The notes beneath the pieces are model-generated. The model saw only the letters and a list, made by a program, of their open reading frames with translations, was not told the DNA's origin and ran no database searches. From an uncultured Flavobacteriaceae bacterium (GTDB taxonomy: Bacteria > Bacteroidota > Bacteroidia > Flavobacteriales > Flavobacteriaceae): a stretch of DNA of 38,646 nucleotides. The stretch lies in the NCBI GenBank assembly GCA_937136455.1, contig CAKZOO010000033.1:1-38646 (forward strand), read 5' to 3'. This document shows, in pieces, positions 24,526-34,883 of the stretch (the stretch's first letter is position 1; each line of letters starts with the position of its first letter). Both the position numbers and the translations under genes were made by a program.

Positions 24526-25824
24526 TCAATCCAGTAAAAAGGATTTGAGTTCTTCATAGGTAGCGATTTCAACAGATTTCTTTTGACCACCCATAACTTT
24601 TTGTATCTGCTGTGGAATCGCCACTTTTGTTTGAAGGGTTTCTTCTACAACTTCTAAGAATTTAACTGGATGAGCAGTTTCTAAAAAGATTCCGTAGGTA
24701 TCAGGATGCTTTTCTAAATAAGATTCTAATCCAAGATAACCAACTGCTCCATGAGGATCAGCGATATACTCATTTTCGATAAACAATTTAAGCATGGCAG
24801 CCTTGGTTTGATCGTCGTCAAACGATTCAGATGAAAACAGGGCAGCTAATTGATCGTAATCGTTTGAAAAGAGTTTTTGGATTCTGATAAAGTTACTGGG
24901 GTCTCCGACATCCATAGCGTTTGAAATGGTAGGCTGTGAAGCTCTAGGAGTATAGGTTTGAGTGTCCATATAATCTGGAATTACTCTGTTGACATTGGTG
25001 GATGCGATAAAGTGATCCACAGGAAGTCCTAATTTGTAAGCGACAATTCCGGCGCAGATGTTCCCGAAATTTCCAGATGGAACAGAGAATACGAGTTTCT
25101 CTGCCTTGTCTTTTACTTGCTTATAGGCTAAAATATAATAGAGCATTTGTGGTAACCAACGGGCTACATTAATGGAGTTCGCTGAAGTTAATTTGATATG
25201 ATTGGTGATGGATTCATCCAGAAAGGCTTTTTTGACAAATGCCTGACAATCGTCAAAGTTTCCCTCGACCTCAAGGGCTCTTATATTTTGACCTAGAGTT
25301 GTCAACTGCTTTTCTTGTATAGGACTGACTTTACCCTTGGGGTATAAAATAACGACGTCAACTCCTTCAACTCCCAAAAATCCATTTGCAACGGCTCCAC
25401 CAGTATCTCCAGAAGTAGCCACGAGTACAGTGACATTTTCTTTAGTGTTTGATTGTTTTGAAAAATACCCCAAGCAGCGCGCCATAAAACGAGCACCAAC
25501 ATCTTTAAAGGCCATAGTCGGGCCGTGAAAGAGTTCAAGAGTTGCGACATTCTTTTCCAATTCAACTACTGGGAACTCAAAGTCCAATACTTCAGATAGA
25601 ATTGATTTAAGTTCCACTTCTGGTATTTCATCACCTATAAATTGTTGTATGGCTTCATAGGCTAGATCCACTTTTGAATAGTCTTGAATATTTTCAAAAT
25701 AGGAAGGATCTAATGCTGTAATAGACTCTGGAAAGTACAAGCCCTTATCTGGGGCAATTCCTCTGATGACAGCATCTTTAAAGCTAGATATGTGTTCTGG
25801 TGTATTTAAACTGAAATAATTCAT
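24526..25824 (-). CDS. thrC: Threonine synthase
   Basis: A 432-residue PLP enzyme. It converts O-phosphohomoserine to threonine. The PLP lysine is Lys107 in GPTMAFKDVG; VATSGDTGGAVANGF and SVPSGNFGNICAG are phosphate-binding loops. The start MNYFSLNTPEHISSFKDAVI at 25824 leads into the conserved N-terminus; a longer frame to 25890 would overlap thrB. It follows the thrB stop by 4 nt. It is the last gene of thrABC. No strong hairpin follows. Confidence 0.96.
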   Translation of the reverse strand: MNYFSLNTPEHISSFKDAVIRGIAPDKGLYFPESITALDPSYFENIQDYSKVDLAYEAIQQFIGDEIPEVELKSILSEVLDFEFPVVELEKNVATLELFHGPTMAFKDVGARFMARCLGYFSKQSNTKENVTVLVATSGDTGGAVANGFLGVEGVDVVILYPKGKVSPIQEKQLTTLGQNIRALEVEGNFDDCQAFVKKAFLDESITNHIKLTSANSINVARWLPQMLYYILAYKQVKDKAEKLVFSVPSGNFGNICAGIVAYKLGLPVDHFIASTNVNRVIPDYMDTQTYTPRASQPTISNAMDVGDPSNFIRIQKLFSNDYDQLAALFSSESFDDDQTKAAMLKLFIENEYIADPHGAVGYLGLESYLEKHPDTYGIFLETAHPVKFLEVVEETLQTKVAIPQQIQKVMGGQKKSVEIATYEELKSFLLD

Positions 25825-25828
25825 GTAA

Positions 25829-26758
25829 TTACAATTGTTTAACTCCTTCTGTGTTGATTTTTGAAATGTGGATTTCAAAATCAATTCCAAGAGGCGTATA
25901 GATGTTATTCATTTGCTGAGCAACTGCTTTTGCAGTAGCTTCCCCTTTACTGAGTGCAAACACTGATGGTCCTGATCCCGAGATTCCACAGCCCAGAGCA
26001 CCAACTTCTTTTGCAGATGTTTTAATACGATCAAATTCAGGAATTAAAATAGAACGAATAGGCTCTACAATAACATCTTCTAGTGATCTACTGATTAAAT
26101 CGTAATCCTCTGTAAATAATCCCGCTACTAAACCACCGACATTCCCCCACTGAGTAATGGCTTGTTTCATGGTGATGTTTTGCTTGAGTATTCTTCTAGA
26201 ATCAGCTGTTTTAACCTCTATTTGAGGATGAATAACAGTTGCGTATAATTCTGATGGGTGCGGCAGTGAAATCACATCTAGAGGTTCGTAAGAACGAACT
26301 AGCGTAAAACCACCAAGTAGGGCAGGAGCTACATTATCAGCATGAGCTACGCCCGATGCTAACCGCTCGCCTTCCATAGCGAATTCAACGAGCTCTTTTC
26401 TGGAAAGAGGTTCGCCTAGAAGAAAGTTGATTCCCCAAACAGCACCTGCTGAACTTGCTGCAGAAGATCCGATACCACTTCCAGCCTTAATATTCTTATA
26501 AATTTCAATTTCAAATCCTTGATCAGAATTTAAATGTTCTAATAGTTTTAAACCAGCTACTCCAGCAACATTCTTATGCGTTTCTAAGGGAAGGTTCTGA
26601 CCTTCAATTTTAGTGATGCTGATTCCTTTTTGGTTTGATTTTCGAATGAGCATTCGATCTCCAATACCGTCAAGGGCTAATCCCATCACATCAAATCCAC
26701 AGGAAACATTGGCGATGGTACCAGGACAAAAAACTTCTATTTCACTAAGGATACTCAT
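25829..26758 (-). CDS. thrB: Homoserine kinase
   Basis: A 309-residue GHMP kinase. It phosphorylates homoserine with ATP. The GHMP ATP-binding motif AGSGIGSSAASS is at residues 92-103, the N-terminal segment is CPGTIANVSCGFDVMGLAL, and the C-terminal motif GCGISGSGPSVFAL is also standard. It lies 27 nt after thrA and 4 nt before thrC, in the same operon. Confidence 0.97.
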   Translation of the reverse strand: MSILSEIEVFCPGTIANVSCGFDVMGLALDGIGDRMLIRKSNQKGISITKIEGQNLPLETHKNVAGVAGLKLLEHLNSDQGFEIEIYKNIKAGSGIGSSAASSAGAVWGINFLLGEPLSRKELVEFAMEGERLASGVAHADNVAPALLGGFTLVRSYEPLDVISLPHPSELYATVIHPQIEVKTADSRRILKQNITMKQAITQWGNVGGLVAGLFTEDYDLISRSLEDVIVEPIRSILIPEFDRIKTSAKEVGALGCGISGSGPSVFALSKGEATAKAVAQQMNNIYTPLGIDFEIHISKINTEGVKQL

Positions 26759-26785
26759 ATGTTGTGTTTTGGTAAAAGTAGTAAA

Positions 26786-29230
26786 CTAGTAGTTTCCGAT
26801 TCGTATAATATCTGCAAAGATTCCAGAGGCTGTTACATCAGCACCTGCACCTGCTCCTTTAATGATCATTGGCTGGTTTGGATAGCGTTCTGTAAAGAAT
26901 AGAACAATATTGTCACTTCCTTCTAGATTGTAGAAATCGTGTCCCTGAGGAATTTCTTCTAGACCAACACTTGCCTTACCTTGGTTAAAACTCGCAACGT
27001 ATTTGAGTTTAGAGCCTTTAGCTGCTGCCGATTGATAGAGTGATTGAAAGTGTTCTTCGTATTTTACCAGACTCTCAAAGAATTCTTCATTAGAAGAAGT
27101 TTTAAGACATTCTTCAGGTAAAAATGATCGATTTTCAATATCCTCAAGCTCGAGTTGATTTCCAGATTCTCTCGCGAGAATAAGAATTTTACGCATGACA
27201 TCAATACCGCTTAAATCAATAGTTGGATCTGGTTCAGTATATCCTTCTTCTTGGGCTTGTTTAACGATGTCTACAAATTTAGTGCTATCGTTAAAGTTGT
27301 TAAACACAAAGTTGAGACTACCGGATAATACAGCCTTGATATTTAAAATCTTATCACCTGAGGCGATGAGGTTTTTAAGGGTATCGATAATTGGTAATCC
27401 TGCACCGACATTGGTTTCGAAAAGGAATGGAGCATTGTATTCAGAGGCTAAATACTTGAGGTTTTTGTAACGCGCATATTCAGATGAACAGGCTATTTTA
27501 TTACAGGTAACCACTGAAATACTCTTTGAGAGATACGACTCATAGGTCTGTGACACCTCTGCACTAGCCGTATTGTCTACAAAGATGGAGTTTCTGAGGT
27601 TTAATTCAGTAACCTGCTCAAAGAAGCGTTTTTTATCGGCTTGTTGTCCACCAGCGAGTAATTCCTTCCAATTCTTTAAATCAATCCCCGATTCATTAAA
27701 GTACATGGTTCTAGAATTTGAAATTCCTATTACTCTAATATTGAGTTTTAAATTTTTCTTTAAGTAGCTCTTTTGTCCTTCTAATTGGATCATAAATCGA
27801 GCACCTACATTTCCAACTCCCATTACAAACAAATTGAGCTGTTTGACATTTTCTTCAAAGAAAGTCTCGTGTAGGGTGTTTAAAGCTTTTTTGACGTCTT
27901 TTGTCTTGATAACTACTGAAATATTCTTTTCAGAAGCACCTTGAGCAATAGCTACAATATTGACATTGTTTTTTCCAAGAGTACTAAACATCTTACCACT
28001 TAAGCCTTGATGTGATTTCATATTATCACCCACTAGAGCGACAATTGAGTATTCTTTTTCAGGAGTTACTTGCTTGATTTTACCTTTGCTAATTTCAAAT
28101 TCAAAAGCTTCGTTGACAAGTGAAGCTGCTAGATCAGCATCTTTTTCATTGACACCGATACAAATAGAGTGCTCAGATGATGCTTGAGTAATTAAAACAA
28201 CAGAGATTTGAGCATTGGAAAGCACTTCGAAGAAACGCTTTGAGATCCCTGGAATACCTACCATTCCAGCTCCTTCAAGAGACAACAAAGCAATCTGATC
28301 GATATGACTAATTCCTTGAACCGATTTGTTTTCAGGTGAATTGTTTTTAGCAATTGTAGTTCCTTTTTCTTCAGGTTTGAAGGTGTTCTTAATTACGATT
28401 GGAATTTCTTTATTGAGAACTGGTTGAATCGTAGGAGGATAGAGAACCTTTGCTCCAAAGTGAGAAAGTTCCATCGCTTCCTCATAAGAAATATTGTCAA
28501 TTGGTTTGGCTTGTTTGACCATCTTAGGGTTAGCAGTAAACATTCCGGAAACATCGGTATAGATGTCCAGTTGTTTTGCGTCAATGGCAGCTGCAACAAT
28601 TGCTGCTGTATAATCAGAACCACCTCTTCCCAAAGTAGTACTCTCTCCTGATTCTGAAGAGGAGATAAATCCACCCATCACAGTGATTTGGTGGGGTGCT
28701 TTAGATATATATTCTGCAATGGCTTGATTAGTTACTTCAAAATTAACCTGAGCTTTATTGTAGTTGGAATTGGTTTTAATTACGGTTCTAGAATCTAGGA
28801 GCTCGGAATTTAAACCTTCAGCTTTAAAGTAAGAAGCAATGATAAAAGAAGAAAGCAGCTCTCCGTAACTCACAACTTTATCAGAAAGTTTTGGAGTTTG
28901 TTCACCTATTAAATATGAACCCTCTAAGAGTGTTTCTAAATTGTTTAATTCAGCCTTAATTTTAGATAGTAATTCGCTTTGATATTGAACATTAATCAAT
29001 GATTTAACAGCATTGAGGTGTCTGTTTTCGATTTCTGATAGGATTTCTAAATAGCTTTGATCCTTGTTAGCTGCTTTTTCAGAAGCTTGGAGAAGGAGGT
29101 CTGTGACTCCTCCTAATGCTGATACAACTACTACAGAGTGTTTGTTAGATTCTAAACTGACAATTGCTTTTACTTTGGATATGTTTTCGGCATTTGACAC
29201 TGAAGTGCCTCCGAATTTTAATACTTTCAT
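26786..29230 (-). CDS. thrA: Bifunctional aspartate kinase / homoserine dehydrogenase
   Basis: An 814-residue fusion protein. The aspartate kinase domain comes first (KFGGTSVSN at residues 5-13; GRGGSDYTA), followed by two ACT-type regulatory segments (about 305-455; SLEGAGMVGIPGISKRFFEV and VALVGDNMKSHQGLSGKMF). The homoserine dehydrogenase domain has its NAD(P) loop MGVGNVGARF near 468 and GLPIIDTL and PDPTIDLSGIDV further on. It catalyses the first and third steps of the aspartate pathway toward threonine, so feedback by threonine through the ACT domains is expected. It heads thrABC and is preceded by a Thr-rich leader peptide, which suggests control by attenuation. Confidence 0.97.
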   Translation of the reverse strand: MKVLKFGGTSVSNAENISKVKAIVSLESNKHSVVVVSALGGVTDLLLQASEKAANKDQSYLEILSEIENRHLNAVKSLINVQYQSELLSKIKAELNNLETLLEGSYLIGEQTPKLSDKVVSYGELLSSFIIASYFKAEGLNSELLDSRTVIKTNSNYNKAQVNFEVTNQAIAEYISKAPHQITVMGGFISSSESGESTTLGRGGSDYTAAIVAAAIDAKQLDIYTDVSGMFTANPKMVKQAKPIDNISYEEAMELSHFGAKVLYPPTIQPVLNKEIPIVIKNTFKPEEKGTTIAKNNSPENKSVQGISHIDQIALLSLEGAGMVGIPGISKRFFEVLSNAQISVVLITQASSEHSICIGVNEKDADLAASLVNEAFEFEISKGKIKQVTPEKEYSIVALVGDNMKSHQGLSGKMFSTLGKNNVNIVAIAQGASEKNISVVIKTKDVKKALNTLHETFFEENVKQLNLFVMGVGNVGARFMIQLEGQKSYLKKNLKLNIRVIGISNSRTMYFNESGIDLKNWKELLAGGQQADKKRFFEQVTELNLRNSIFVDNTASAEVSQTYESYLSKSISVVTCNKIACSSEYARYKNLKYLASEYNAPFLFETNVGAGLPIIDTLKNLIASGDKILNIKAVLSGSLNFVFNNFNDSTKFVDIVKQAQEEGYTEPDPTIDLSGIDVMRKILILARESGNQLELEDIENRSFLPEECLKTSSNEEFFESLVKYEEHFQSLYQSAAAKGSKLKYVASFNQGKASVGLEEIPQGHDFYNLEGSDNIVLFFTERYPNQPMIIKGAGAGADVTASGIFADIIRIGNY

Positions 29231-29293
29231 AAGATGTATAAACTTGATTTATATGGATTTAACACGCATTGAGCTAGGACGGAAGATATATAT

Positions 29294-29313
29294 AAAAATT
29301 ACCCCAAAGGGGT
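29294..29313 (-). terminator. Candidate attenuator hairpin in the thr leader
   Basis: On the minus strand ACCCC (29313-29309) and GGGGT (29305-29301) form a 5-bp stem with a TTT loop, followed by AA and five T (29298-29294). It overlaps the last Thr codon, the Pro-Leu-Gly codons and the stop codon of the leader peptide. The stem is short but GC-rich in this AT-rich region. A role as transcription attenuator is inference. Confidence 0.4.
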
Positions 29314-29376
29314 TGTAGTCGTAGCTGTAGAAGCAGAACGCTTTAGAAGATTTAAGGTGTATACGTGTTGATTCAT
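29299..29376 (-). CDS. Threonine-rich leader peptide of the thr operon (25 aa)
   Basis: An ATG at 29376, about 18 nt after the predicted transcription start, opens a 25-codon frame reading MNQHVYTLNLLKRSAS then TATTTTPLG and stop. Six of 25 residues are Thr, five of them within the last nine, using ACA, ACG, ACT, ACA and ACC. It lies between a perfect -7 box and thrA, the first threonine gene. This is how leader peptides of amino-acid operons look: a ribosome stalled for lack of Thr-tRNA would cover the adjacent GC hairpin and allow read-through. The peptide itself probably has no function beyond being translated. No homologue search was possible. Confidence 0.7.
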   Translation of the reverse strand: MNQHVYTLNLLKRSASTATTTTPLG

Positions 29377-29399
29377 AGGAAAATTAACTTTTCACAATC

Positions 29400-29407
29400 C
29401 AAAAATA
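29400..29407 (-). promoter_or_regulatory. -7 box of the thrABC operon
   Basis: On the minus strand TATTTTTG (29407-29400) matches TAnnTTTG. TSS would be near 29394. No clear TTG at -33. It lies just downstream of the clpC terminator, so thrABC is an independent unit. Confidence 0.6.
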
Positions 29408-29431
29408 GGTTATATATATTTAAATAAAAGT

Positions 29432-29471
29432 AAAAGGAGGTATTTTTGATGATTTCATAAAAAATACCTCC
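29432..29471 (-). terminator. Intrinsic terminator of clpC
   Basis: On the minus strand GGAGGTATTTTT (29471-29460) pairs with AAAAATACCTCC (29447-29436) over 12 bp with a 12-nt loop, followed by TTTT (29435-29432). Strong and well placed, 48 nt after the clpC stop. Confidence 0.85.
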
Positions 29472-29518
29472 CTTGTTTGAATTAATGTAAATTGGATTTG
29501 CCTATCGATGTGGTGTTC

Positions 29519-32062
29519 TTAAATCTCTTCCTTAGTTTTGTTAGGTTTAAGAACTGTAAAGCTTAATTTTTCTTCATTAGCTTTATAATCGAGTTTAATG
29601 GTATCACCCTCTTCGATTTTAGAATTGACAATTTGTTCAGCTAGTTCATCTTCGATAAATTTTTGAATCGCCCTTTTGAGAGGTCTTGCTCCAAATTGTC
29701 GATCAAAGCCTTTTTCAGCAATAAAATCAATGGCTTTCTTGGAGAGTGTTAACTGGTATCCTAAAAGTTCAATTCTCTTGTAAAGTTGTTTTAACTCAAT
29801 TTGGATAATCTTAGCGATATCCTCTTTTTCAAGAGCATTAAAGATGATTACATCGTCTATTCTGTTAAGGAATTCAGGAGCAAATGCCTTTTTAAGAGCA
29901 TTTTCGATCACAGATCGACTGTGTTTGTCTTCTTGAGACTTCATGGCAGTTGTGCCAAAACCAACTCCTTGACCAAAATCTTTAAGCTGTCTTGAACCTA
30001 AGTTTGAGGTCATGATGATAATGGTATTTCTAAAGTCAATCTTACGTCCTAAACTATCTGTTAAATAGCCATCATCGAGAACTTGAAGCAACATATTAAA
30101 TACATCAGGATGTGCTTTTTCGACCTCATCCAATAAGATGACTGAATAAGGCTTGCGTCTAACTTTTTCAGTAAGTTGTCCACCCTCTTCATAACCTACA
30201 TAGCCCGGAGGAGAGCCAATGAGTCTGGAGATTGCAAACTTCTCCATATACTCACTCATATCGATGCGAATCAAGGCGTCTTCGGAGTCAAAAATTTCTT
30301 TAGCTAACACCTTAGCTAACTGAGTTTTACCTACCCCAGTTTGACCTAAAAATATAAATGATCCAATCGGTTTGTTAGGGTCTTTTAATCCCGCTCTATT
30401 TCGTTGAATTGCCTTGGCGACTTTCGCAACTGCGTCGTCTTGTCCAATGACAGATCCCTTGATAAGCTCTGGAAGTTCAGCTAACTTAACGCTTTCTTCT
30501 TGTGCTATTTTGGTTACTGGAATTCCACTCATCATGGATACTACATCAGCTACATGCGTCTCTGTAACGGTATCTTTGTGTTTTTTAGCGTCTTCTTCCC
30601 ATTTCTCTTGTTCAATTTGAAGCTTTTTTTCAATTTTTTTCTCGTCGTCTCTTAATTTGGCAGCTTCTTCGTACTTCTGCTTGTTGACAACGGTGTTTTT
30701 AGCCTCTCTAACTTCTTCTAGTTCTTTTTCTAAGTTGACAATTTCTTGAGGTACATTCATGTTGGTAATATGCACTCTCGATCCGGCTTCATCTAAGGCA
30801 TCGATGGCCTTGTCTGGTAAGAAACGATCCGACATATAACGCTCTGTAAGCGTGACACATGCTTTAATAGCCTCATCGGTAAAGATGACATTGTGATGGT
30901 CTTCGTACTTCGCTTTAATATTGTTGAGGATTTCTATGGTTTCATCGATGGTTGTCGGTTCGATCATTACCTTTTGAAATCTGCGTTCTAAGGCTCCATC
31001 TTTTTCGATGTACTGGCGGTACTCGTCGATGGTTGTCGCTCCAATACATTGAATTTCACCTCTAGCTAGTGCAGGTTTAAACATATTAGAAGCGTCTAAA
31101 CTTCCTGTAGCACCTCCAGCTCCAACAATAGTGTGAATTTCGTCAATGAAGAGGATGATGTCATCATTTTTTTCAACTTCATTCATCACAGCCTTCATAC
31201 GCTCTTCAAACTGTCCTCTGTATTTGGTTCCAGCAACTAAAGAAGCTAGATCTAGTGTGACAACGCGTTTGTTAAACAATACACGAGACACCTTTTTTTG
31301 AATAATTCGAAGTGCTAACCCTTCGGCAATAGCACTTTTTCCAACACCGGGTTCACCGATTAAAAGCGGATTGTTTTTCTTTCTTCTACTGAGGATTTGA
31401 GAAACGCGTTCGATCTCTTTAAGTCTTCCAACGACAGGATCTAATTTGTTTTCCTCTGCCATGTGAGTGAGGTCTCTTCCAAAATTATCCAATACAGGAG
31501 TTTTAGATTTTTTGGCTGTTTTAGCTTTAGTAGGGTTGCTAAAACGCTCTTCACCTTGAGGCGTTTCGTGTTCGTCTGAAAAGGAACTTCTCGGTGTTTC
31601 TGAAATATAGTTGTCTTCGTTTGTAAGCATGGTCTTAAATTGTTCTTTTACCCCTTCGTAATCCACATTCATTTTATTGAGAATCTTTGTAGTAGGATCA
31701 TTTTCATTTCTTAAAATACAAAGCAATAAGTGAGCAGTATTGATGGCTGTACTCTGAAAGAGTTTTGCTTCTAAAAAAGTTGTTTTTAAAGCGCGTTCTG
31801 CTTGTCGAGTCAAATGCAGATTGTTTTGGTCATTCAGACTAGGTTGATTGACATCAACAGGATTTAAAGCTTCTATTTTTCTTCTCAAAAGTTCAAAATC
31901 GATCGCCAAAGCATCCAAAATATTAATCGCCTTACCGCTTCCATCTCGCAACAATCCTAGCAATAGATGTTCTGTGCCTATGAAATCATGTCCCAATCTC
32001 AAGGCTTCTTCTTTGCTATATGCAATAACATCTTTTACTCTAGGTGAAAAATTTTCATCCAT
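29519..32062 (-). CDS. clpC: ATP-dependent Clp protease ATP-binding subunit ClpC
   Basis: An 847-residue Hsp100 unfoldase. The N-terminal Clp repeat domain spans about 1-150 ([15 protein letters not shown]). AAA-1 has Walker [14 protein letters not shown] near 239; a UVR-like middle segment ([19 protein letters not shown]) is near 460; AAA-2 has Walker [13 protein letters not shown] near 572. The ClpP-docking tripeptide VGF appears near 700 (GQGVGFGT), so it should feed ClpP. It unfolds proteins for degradation in the cytosol. The gene is monocistronic, divergent from gyrA and closed by a strong terminator. I saw no obvious heat-shock repressor site upstream. Confidence 0.96.
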   Translation of the reverse strand: MDENFSPRVKDVIAYSKEEALRLGHDFIGTEHLLLGLLRDGSGKAINILDALAIDFELLRRKIEALNPVDVNQPSLNDQNNLHLTRQAERALKTTFLEAKLFQSTAINTAHLLLCILRNENDPTTKILNKMNVDYEGVKEQFKTMLTNEDNYISETPRSSFSDEHETPQGEERFSNPTKAKTAKKSKTPVLDNFGRDLTHMAEENKLDPVVGRLKEIERVSQILSRRKKNNPLLIGEPGVGKSAIAEGLALRIIQKKVSRVLFNKRVVTLDLASLVAGTKYRGQFEERMKAVMNEVEKNDDIILFIDEIHTIVGAGGATGSLDASNMFKPALARGEIQCIGATTIDEYRQYIEKDGALERRFQKVMIEPTTIDETIEILNNIKAKYEDHHNVIFTDEAIKACVTLTERYMSDRFLPDKAIDALDEAGSRVHITNMNVPQEIVNLEKELEEVREAKNTVVNKQKYEEAAKLRDDEKKIEKKLQIEQEKWEEDAKKHKDTVTETHVADVVSMMSGIPVTKIAQEESVKLAELPELIKGSVIGQDDAVAKVAKAIQRNRAGLKDPNKPIGSFIFLGQTGVGKTQLAKVLAKEIFDSEDALIRIDMSEYMEKFAISRLIGSPPGYVGYEEGGQLTEKVRRKPYSVILLDEVEKAHPDVFNMLLQVLDDGYLTDSLGRKIDFRNTIIIMTSNLGSRQLKDFGQGVGFGTTAMKSQEDKHSRSVIENALKKAFAPEFLNRIDDVIIFNALEKEDIAKIIQIELKQLYKRIELLGYQLTLSKKAIDFIAEKGFDRQFGARPLKRAIQKFIEDELAEQIVNSKIEEGDTIKLDYKANEEKLSFTVLKPNKTKEEI

Positions 32063-32153
32063 AAAATTCTCTTATTCCTTTAAAATTAATAAATCTCTAC
32101 TAATTCTTTGGCAAATATCATACCTAATTCAATTTGATATTGAATACAATTCA

Positions 32154-32161
32154 CAAAATTA
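32154..32161 (-). promoter_or_regulatory. Possible -7 box of clpC
   Basis: On the minus strand TAATTTTG (32161-32154) matches TAnnTTTG, about 90 nt upstream of the clpC ATG. No TTG at the right spacing. The 261-nt clpC-gyrA gap otherwise shows only AT-rich sequence, with a weak candidate for gyrA (TTTG near 32256 and TATCTTGC at 32278). Confidence 0.35.
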
Positions 32162-32323
32162 AACTCATAAATCAAAGAAATGCTAGAATTATTTATCAAC
32201 TTTTTGAGGGGTGAAAAATGTTGATAAATTGTTTAATAATAGCTATTCGAGCTCCTTTGTTTGCTCGCTAATTTGTTTATCTTGCCTTATTATTATAACA
32301 CTAACCATATTATATAATTATCT

Positions 32324-34858
32324 ATGGCAGAAGGAGAAAAGTTAATTCCAATTAATATTGATGATGAAATGAAGTCAGCCTACATAGATTATTCTATGTC
32401 GGTCATTGTGTCACGTGCCCTACCGGATGTAAGAGACGGTTTAAAGCCTGTACACAGAAGAGTATTATTTGGAATGCACGAGCTAGGAGTTAGGTCTAAT
32501 AGTTCTTATAAAAAATCAGCGAGAATTGTCGGTGAAGTATTGGGGAAGTACCACCCACATGGTGATTCTTCAGTATACGACACTATGGTGCGTATGGCAC
32601 AAGAGTGGTCACTTCGTTATATGCTTGTTGACGGTCAAGGTAACTTCGGTTCGGTCGATGGCGATAGCCCTGCTGCAATGCGTTATACGGAAGCACGTAT
32701 GCGTAGAATATCAGAAGACATGTTGGCAGATATTGAAAAAGACACAGTTGATCACCAACTCAACTTTGACGACTCTTTAAAAGAGCCAGTTGTATTACCT
32801 ACCAGAATACCGAACTTATTAGTGAACGGAGCCTCTGGTATAGCAGTTGGAATGGCAACCAATATGCCTCCACATAACTTAACTGAGGTAATCGATGGAA
32901 CGGTGGCCTATATCGATAACAACGATATTGAAATAGACGAGCTCATTAAACACATCAAAGCTCCTGATTTTCCTACTGGAGGAATTATTTATGGTTACGA
33001 TGGTGTGAAAGAAGCCTTCCATACAGGAAGAGGTCGTATTGTGATGCGTGGTAAAGCAACTATGGAAGAAGTTAGAGATCGCGAGTGTATCGTGGTTACT
33101 GAAATTCCTTACCAAGTAAACAAAGCGGACCTTATCAAGAAGACAGCCGACTTAGTTAACGAGAAAAAAATAGAGGGTATTTCAACCATAAGAGATGAGT
33201 CAGATCGAAATGGAATGCGAATTGTTTACGTTTTAAAACGCGATGCCATTCCAAATATCGTACTCAATATGCTTTATAAATATACAGCACTACAGTCGTC
33301 TTTCAGTGTCAATAATATTGCATTGGTTAAAGGGCGTCCAGAAATGCTAAATATTAAAGACATGATTCGTCATTTTGTCGATCACCGTCATGAGGTTGTA
33401 GTGCGAAGAACAGAGTTTGAATTGGCTAAAGCAGAAGCTAGAGCACATATTTTAGAAGGTTTGATTATCGCTTCTGACAATATTGATGAAGTGATTCGAA
33501 TCATCAGAGCTTCTAAGAGTCCAGATGAGGCTCGAGAAGCTTTAATGAAAGCTTTTGAACTTACTGAGATTCAAGCTAAGGCAATTGTAGAAATGAGATT
33601 GCGTCAGTTGACGGGTCTTGAACAAGATAAGTTAAGAGCTGAGTACGATGAGATTATCCAATTTATTGCAGATTGTAAAGAGATCTTAGCAAATAAAGAA
33701 CGTCGTATGCAGATTATTAAAGACGAACTCCTCGAAGTAAAAGAAAAATACGGTGATGAGCGTCGCTCTGAAATCAACTATGCAGGAGGAGACCTCAGTA
33801 TTGAAGATATGATTCCGGATGAGCAAGTTGTGATTACCATTTCTCATGCAGGCTATATCAAACGCACACCGCTTTCTGAATACAAGACTCAGAACAGAGG
33901 TGGAGTAGGTCAAAAAGCGTCTGCTACAAGAAATGAAGATTTCTTAGAACACCTCTTTGTGGGAACCAACCACCAATACATGCTCTTCTTTACACAGACT
34001 GGGAAATGTTTCTGGATGCGTGTTTATGAAATTCCAGAAGGAAGTAGAACTTCAAAAGGTAGAGCTATTCAAAACCTCATTAATATTGCGCCAGACGATA
34101 AGGTAAAAGCCTTTATCTGCACACAAGATCTCAAAGATGAAGAATACGTCAATTCTCATTATGTGATCATGGCTACTAAAAAGGGAGTTGTTAAAAAGAC
34201 TACCCTAGAGCAGTATTCTAGACCTCGTACCAATGGTATCAACGCCATTACTGTGAGAGATGGTGATGAATTGCTGGAAGCAAAATTAACCACAGGTACT
34301 TCTCATGTATTCCTTGGATTAAAATCAGGTAAAGCAATTCGATTCGAAGAAAACAAGACTAGACCGATGGGTAGAAATGCTGCTGGTGTTAGAGGAATTA
34401 CACTTGCAGATGATTCAGATGAGGTAATTGGCATGATTTCTGTTAACAATTTAGAAGATAACATTCTAGTAGTTTCAGAAAAAGGCTACGGAAAACGATC
34501 TGACATTGAAGACTACAGAATTACCAATCGCGGTGGAAAAGGTGTTAAAACTATTTCCATTACGGAAAAAACCGGTAAATTAGTAGCTTTAAAAAATGTT
34601 ACCGATTCTGATGACCTTATGATTATCAATAAATCGGGTATTGCAATTCGTATGGCAGTTGAGGATTTAAGAGTGATGGGTAGAGCGACACAAGGGGTTC
34701 GACTCATCAACATCAAAGACAATGACTCCATTGCAGCAGTTGCAAAAGTAATGAAAGAGGAAGATGTAGAAGATGATATAGAAGTTAACGATATCGAAGT
34801 AAACGGAGCATCTCAAGTCAATGACAACGAAACATCTACTCCATCAGAAATGGAATAA
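32324..34858 (+). CDS. gyrA: DNA gyrase subunit A
   Basis: An 844-residue type IIA topoisomerase subunit that cuts and rejoins DNA during ATP-driven negative supercoiling with GyrB. The catalytic tyrosine is Tyr121 in AMRYTEARM. The quinolone-determining region reads [10 protein letters not shown], with Ser82 and Asp86 at the E. coli Ser83 and Asp87 positions, so it is wild-type there. The C-terminal beta-pinwheel starts after about residue 500; its first blade has NRGGVGQ and a later one NRGGKGVKT, related to the GyrA box. The end is an acidic tail ([15 protein letters not shown]). The downstream TPR gene starts 25 nt later. Confidence 0.97.
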   Translation: MAEGEKLIPINIDDEMKSAYIDYSMSVIVSRALPDVRDGLKPVHRRVLFGMHELGVRSNSSYKKSARIVGEVLGKYHPHGDSSVYDTMVRMAQEWSLRYMLVDGQGNFGSVDGDSPAAMRYTEARMRRISEDMLADIEKDTVDHQLNFDDSLKEPVVLPTRIPNLLVNGASGIAVGMATNMPPHNLTEVIDGTVAYIDNNDIEIDELIKHIKAPDFPTGGIIYGYDGVKEAFHTGRGRIVMRGKATMEEVRDRECIVVTEIPYQVNKADLIKKTADLVNEKKIEGISTIRDESDRNGMRIVYVLKRDAIPNIVLNMLYKYTALQSSFSVNNIALVKGRPEMLNIKDMIRHFVDHRHEVVVRRTEFELAKAEARAHILEGLIIASDNIDEVIRIIRASKSPDEAREALMKAFELTEIQAKAIVEMRLRQLTGLEQDKLRAEYDEIIQFIADCKEILANKERRMQIIKDELLEVKEKYGDERRSEINYAGGDLSIEDMIPDEQVVITISHAGYIKRTPLSEYKTQNRGGVGQKASATRNEDFLEHLFVGTNHQYMLFFTQTGKCFWMRVYEIPEGSRTSKGRAIQNLINIAPDDKVKAFICTQDLKDEEYVNSHYVIMATKKGVVKKTTLEQYSRPRTNGINAITVRDGDELLEAKLTTGTSHVFLGLKSGKAIRFEENKTRPMGRNAAGVRGITLADDSDEVIGMISVNNLEDNILVVSEKGYGKRSDIEDYRITNRGGKGVKTISITEKTGKLVALKNVTDSDDLMIINKSGIAIRMAVEDLRVMGRATQGVRLINIKDNDSIAAVAKVMKEEDVEDDIEVNDIEVNGASQVNDNETSTPSEME

Positions 34859-34883
34859 TTTGATAACTATACTAAATTTAAAA

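Noticed and set aside
29286..29419. A 10-bp AT pairing (29419-29410 with 29295-29286) as part of a thr leader structure
   Set aside because: The upstream arm lies before the predicted promoter box and would not be in the transcript; the sequence is simple TA repeats, so the match is probably chance.
34821..34883. Earlier start for the TPR protein
   Set aside because: It overlaps gyrA out of frame and would bury the clear signal peptide that begins at 34884.
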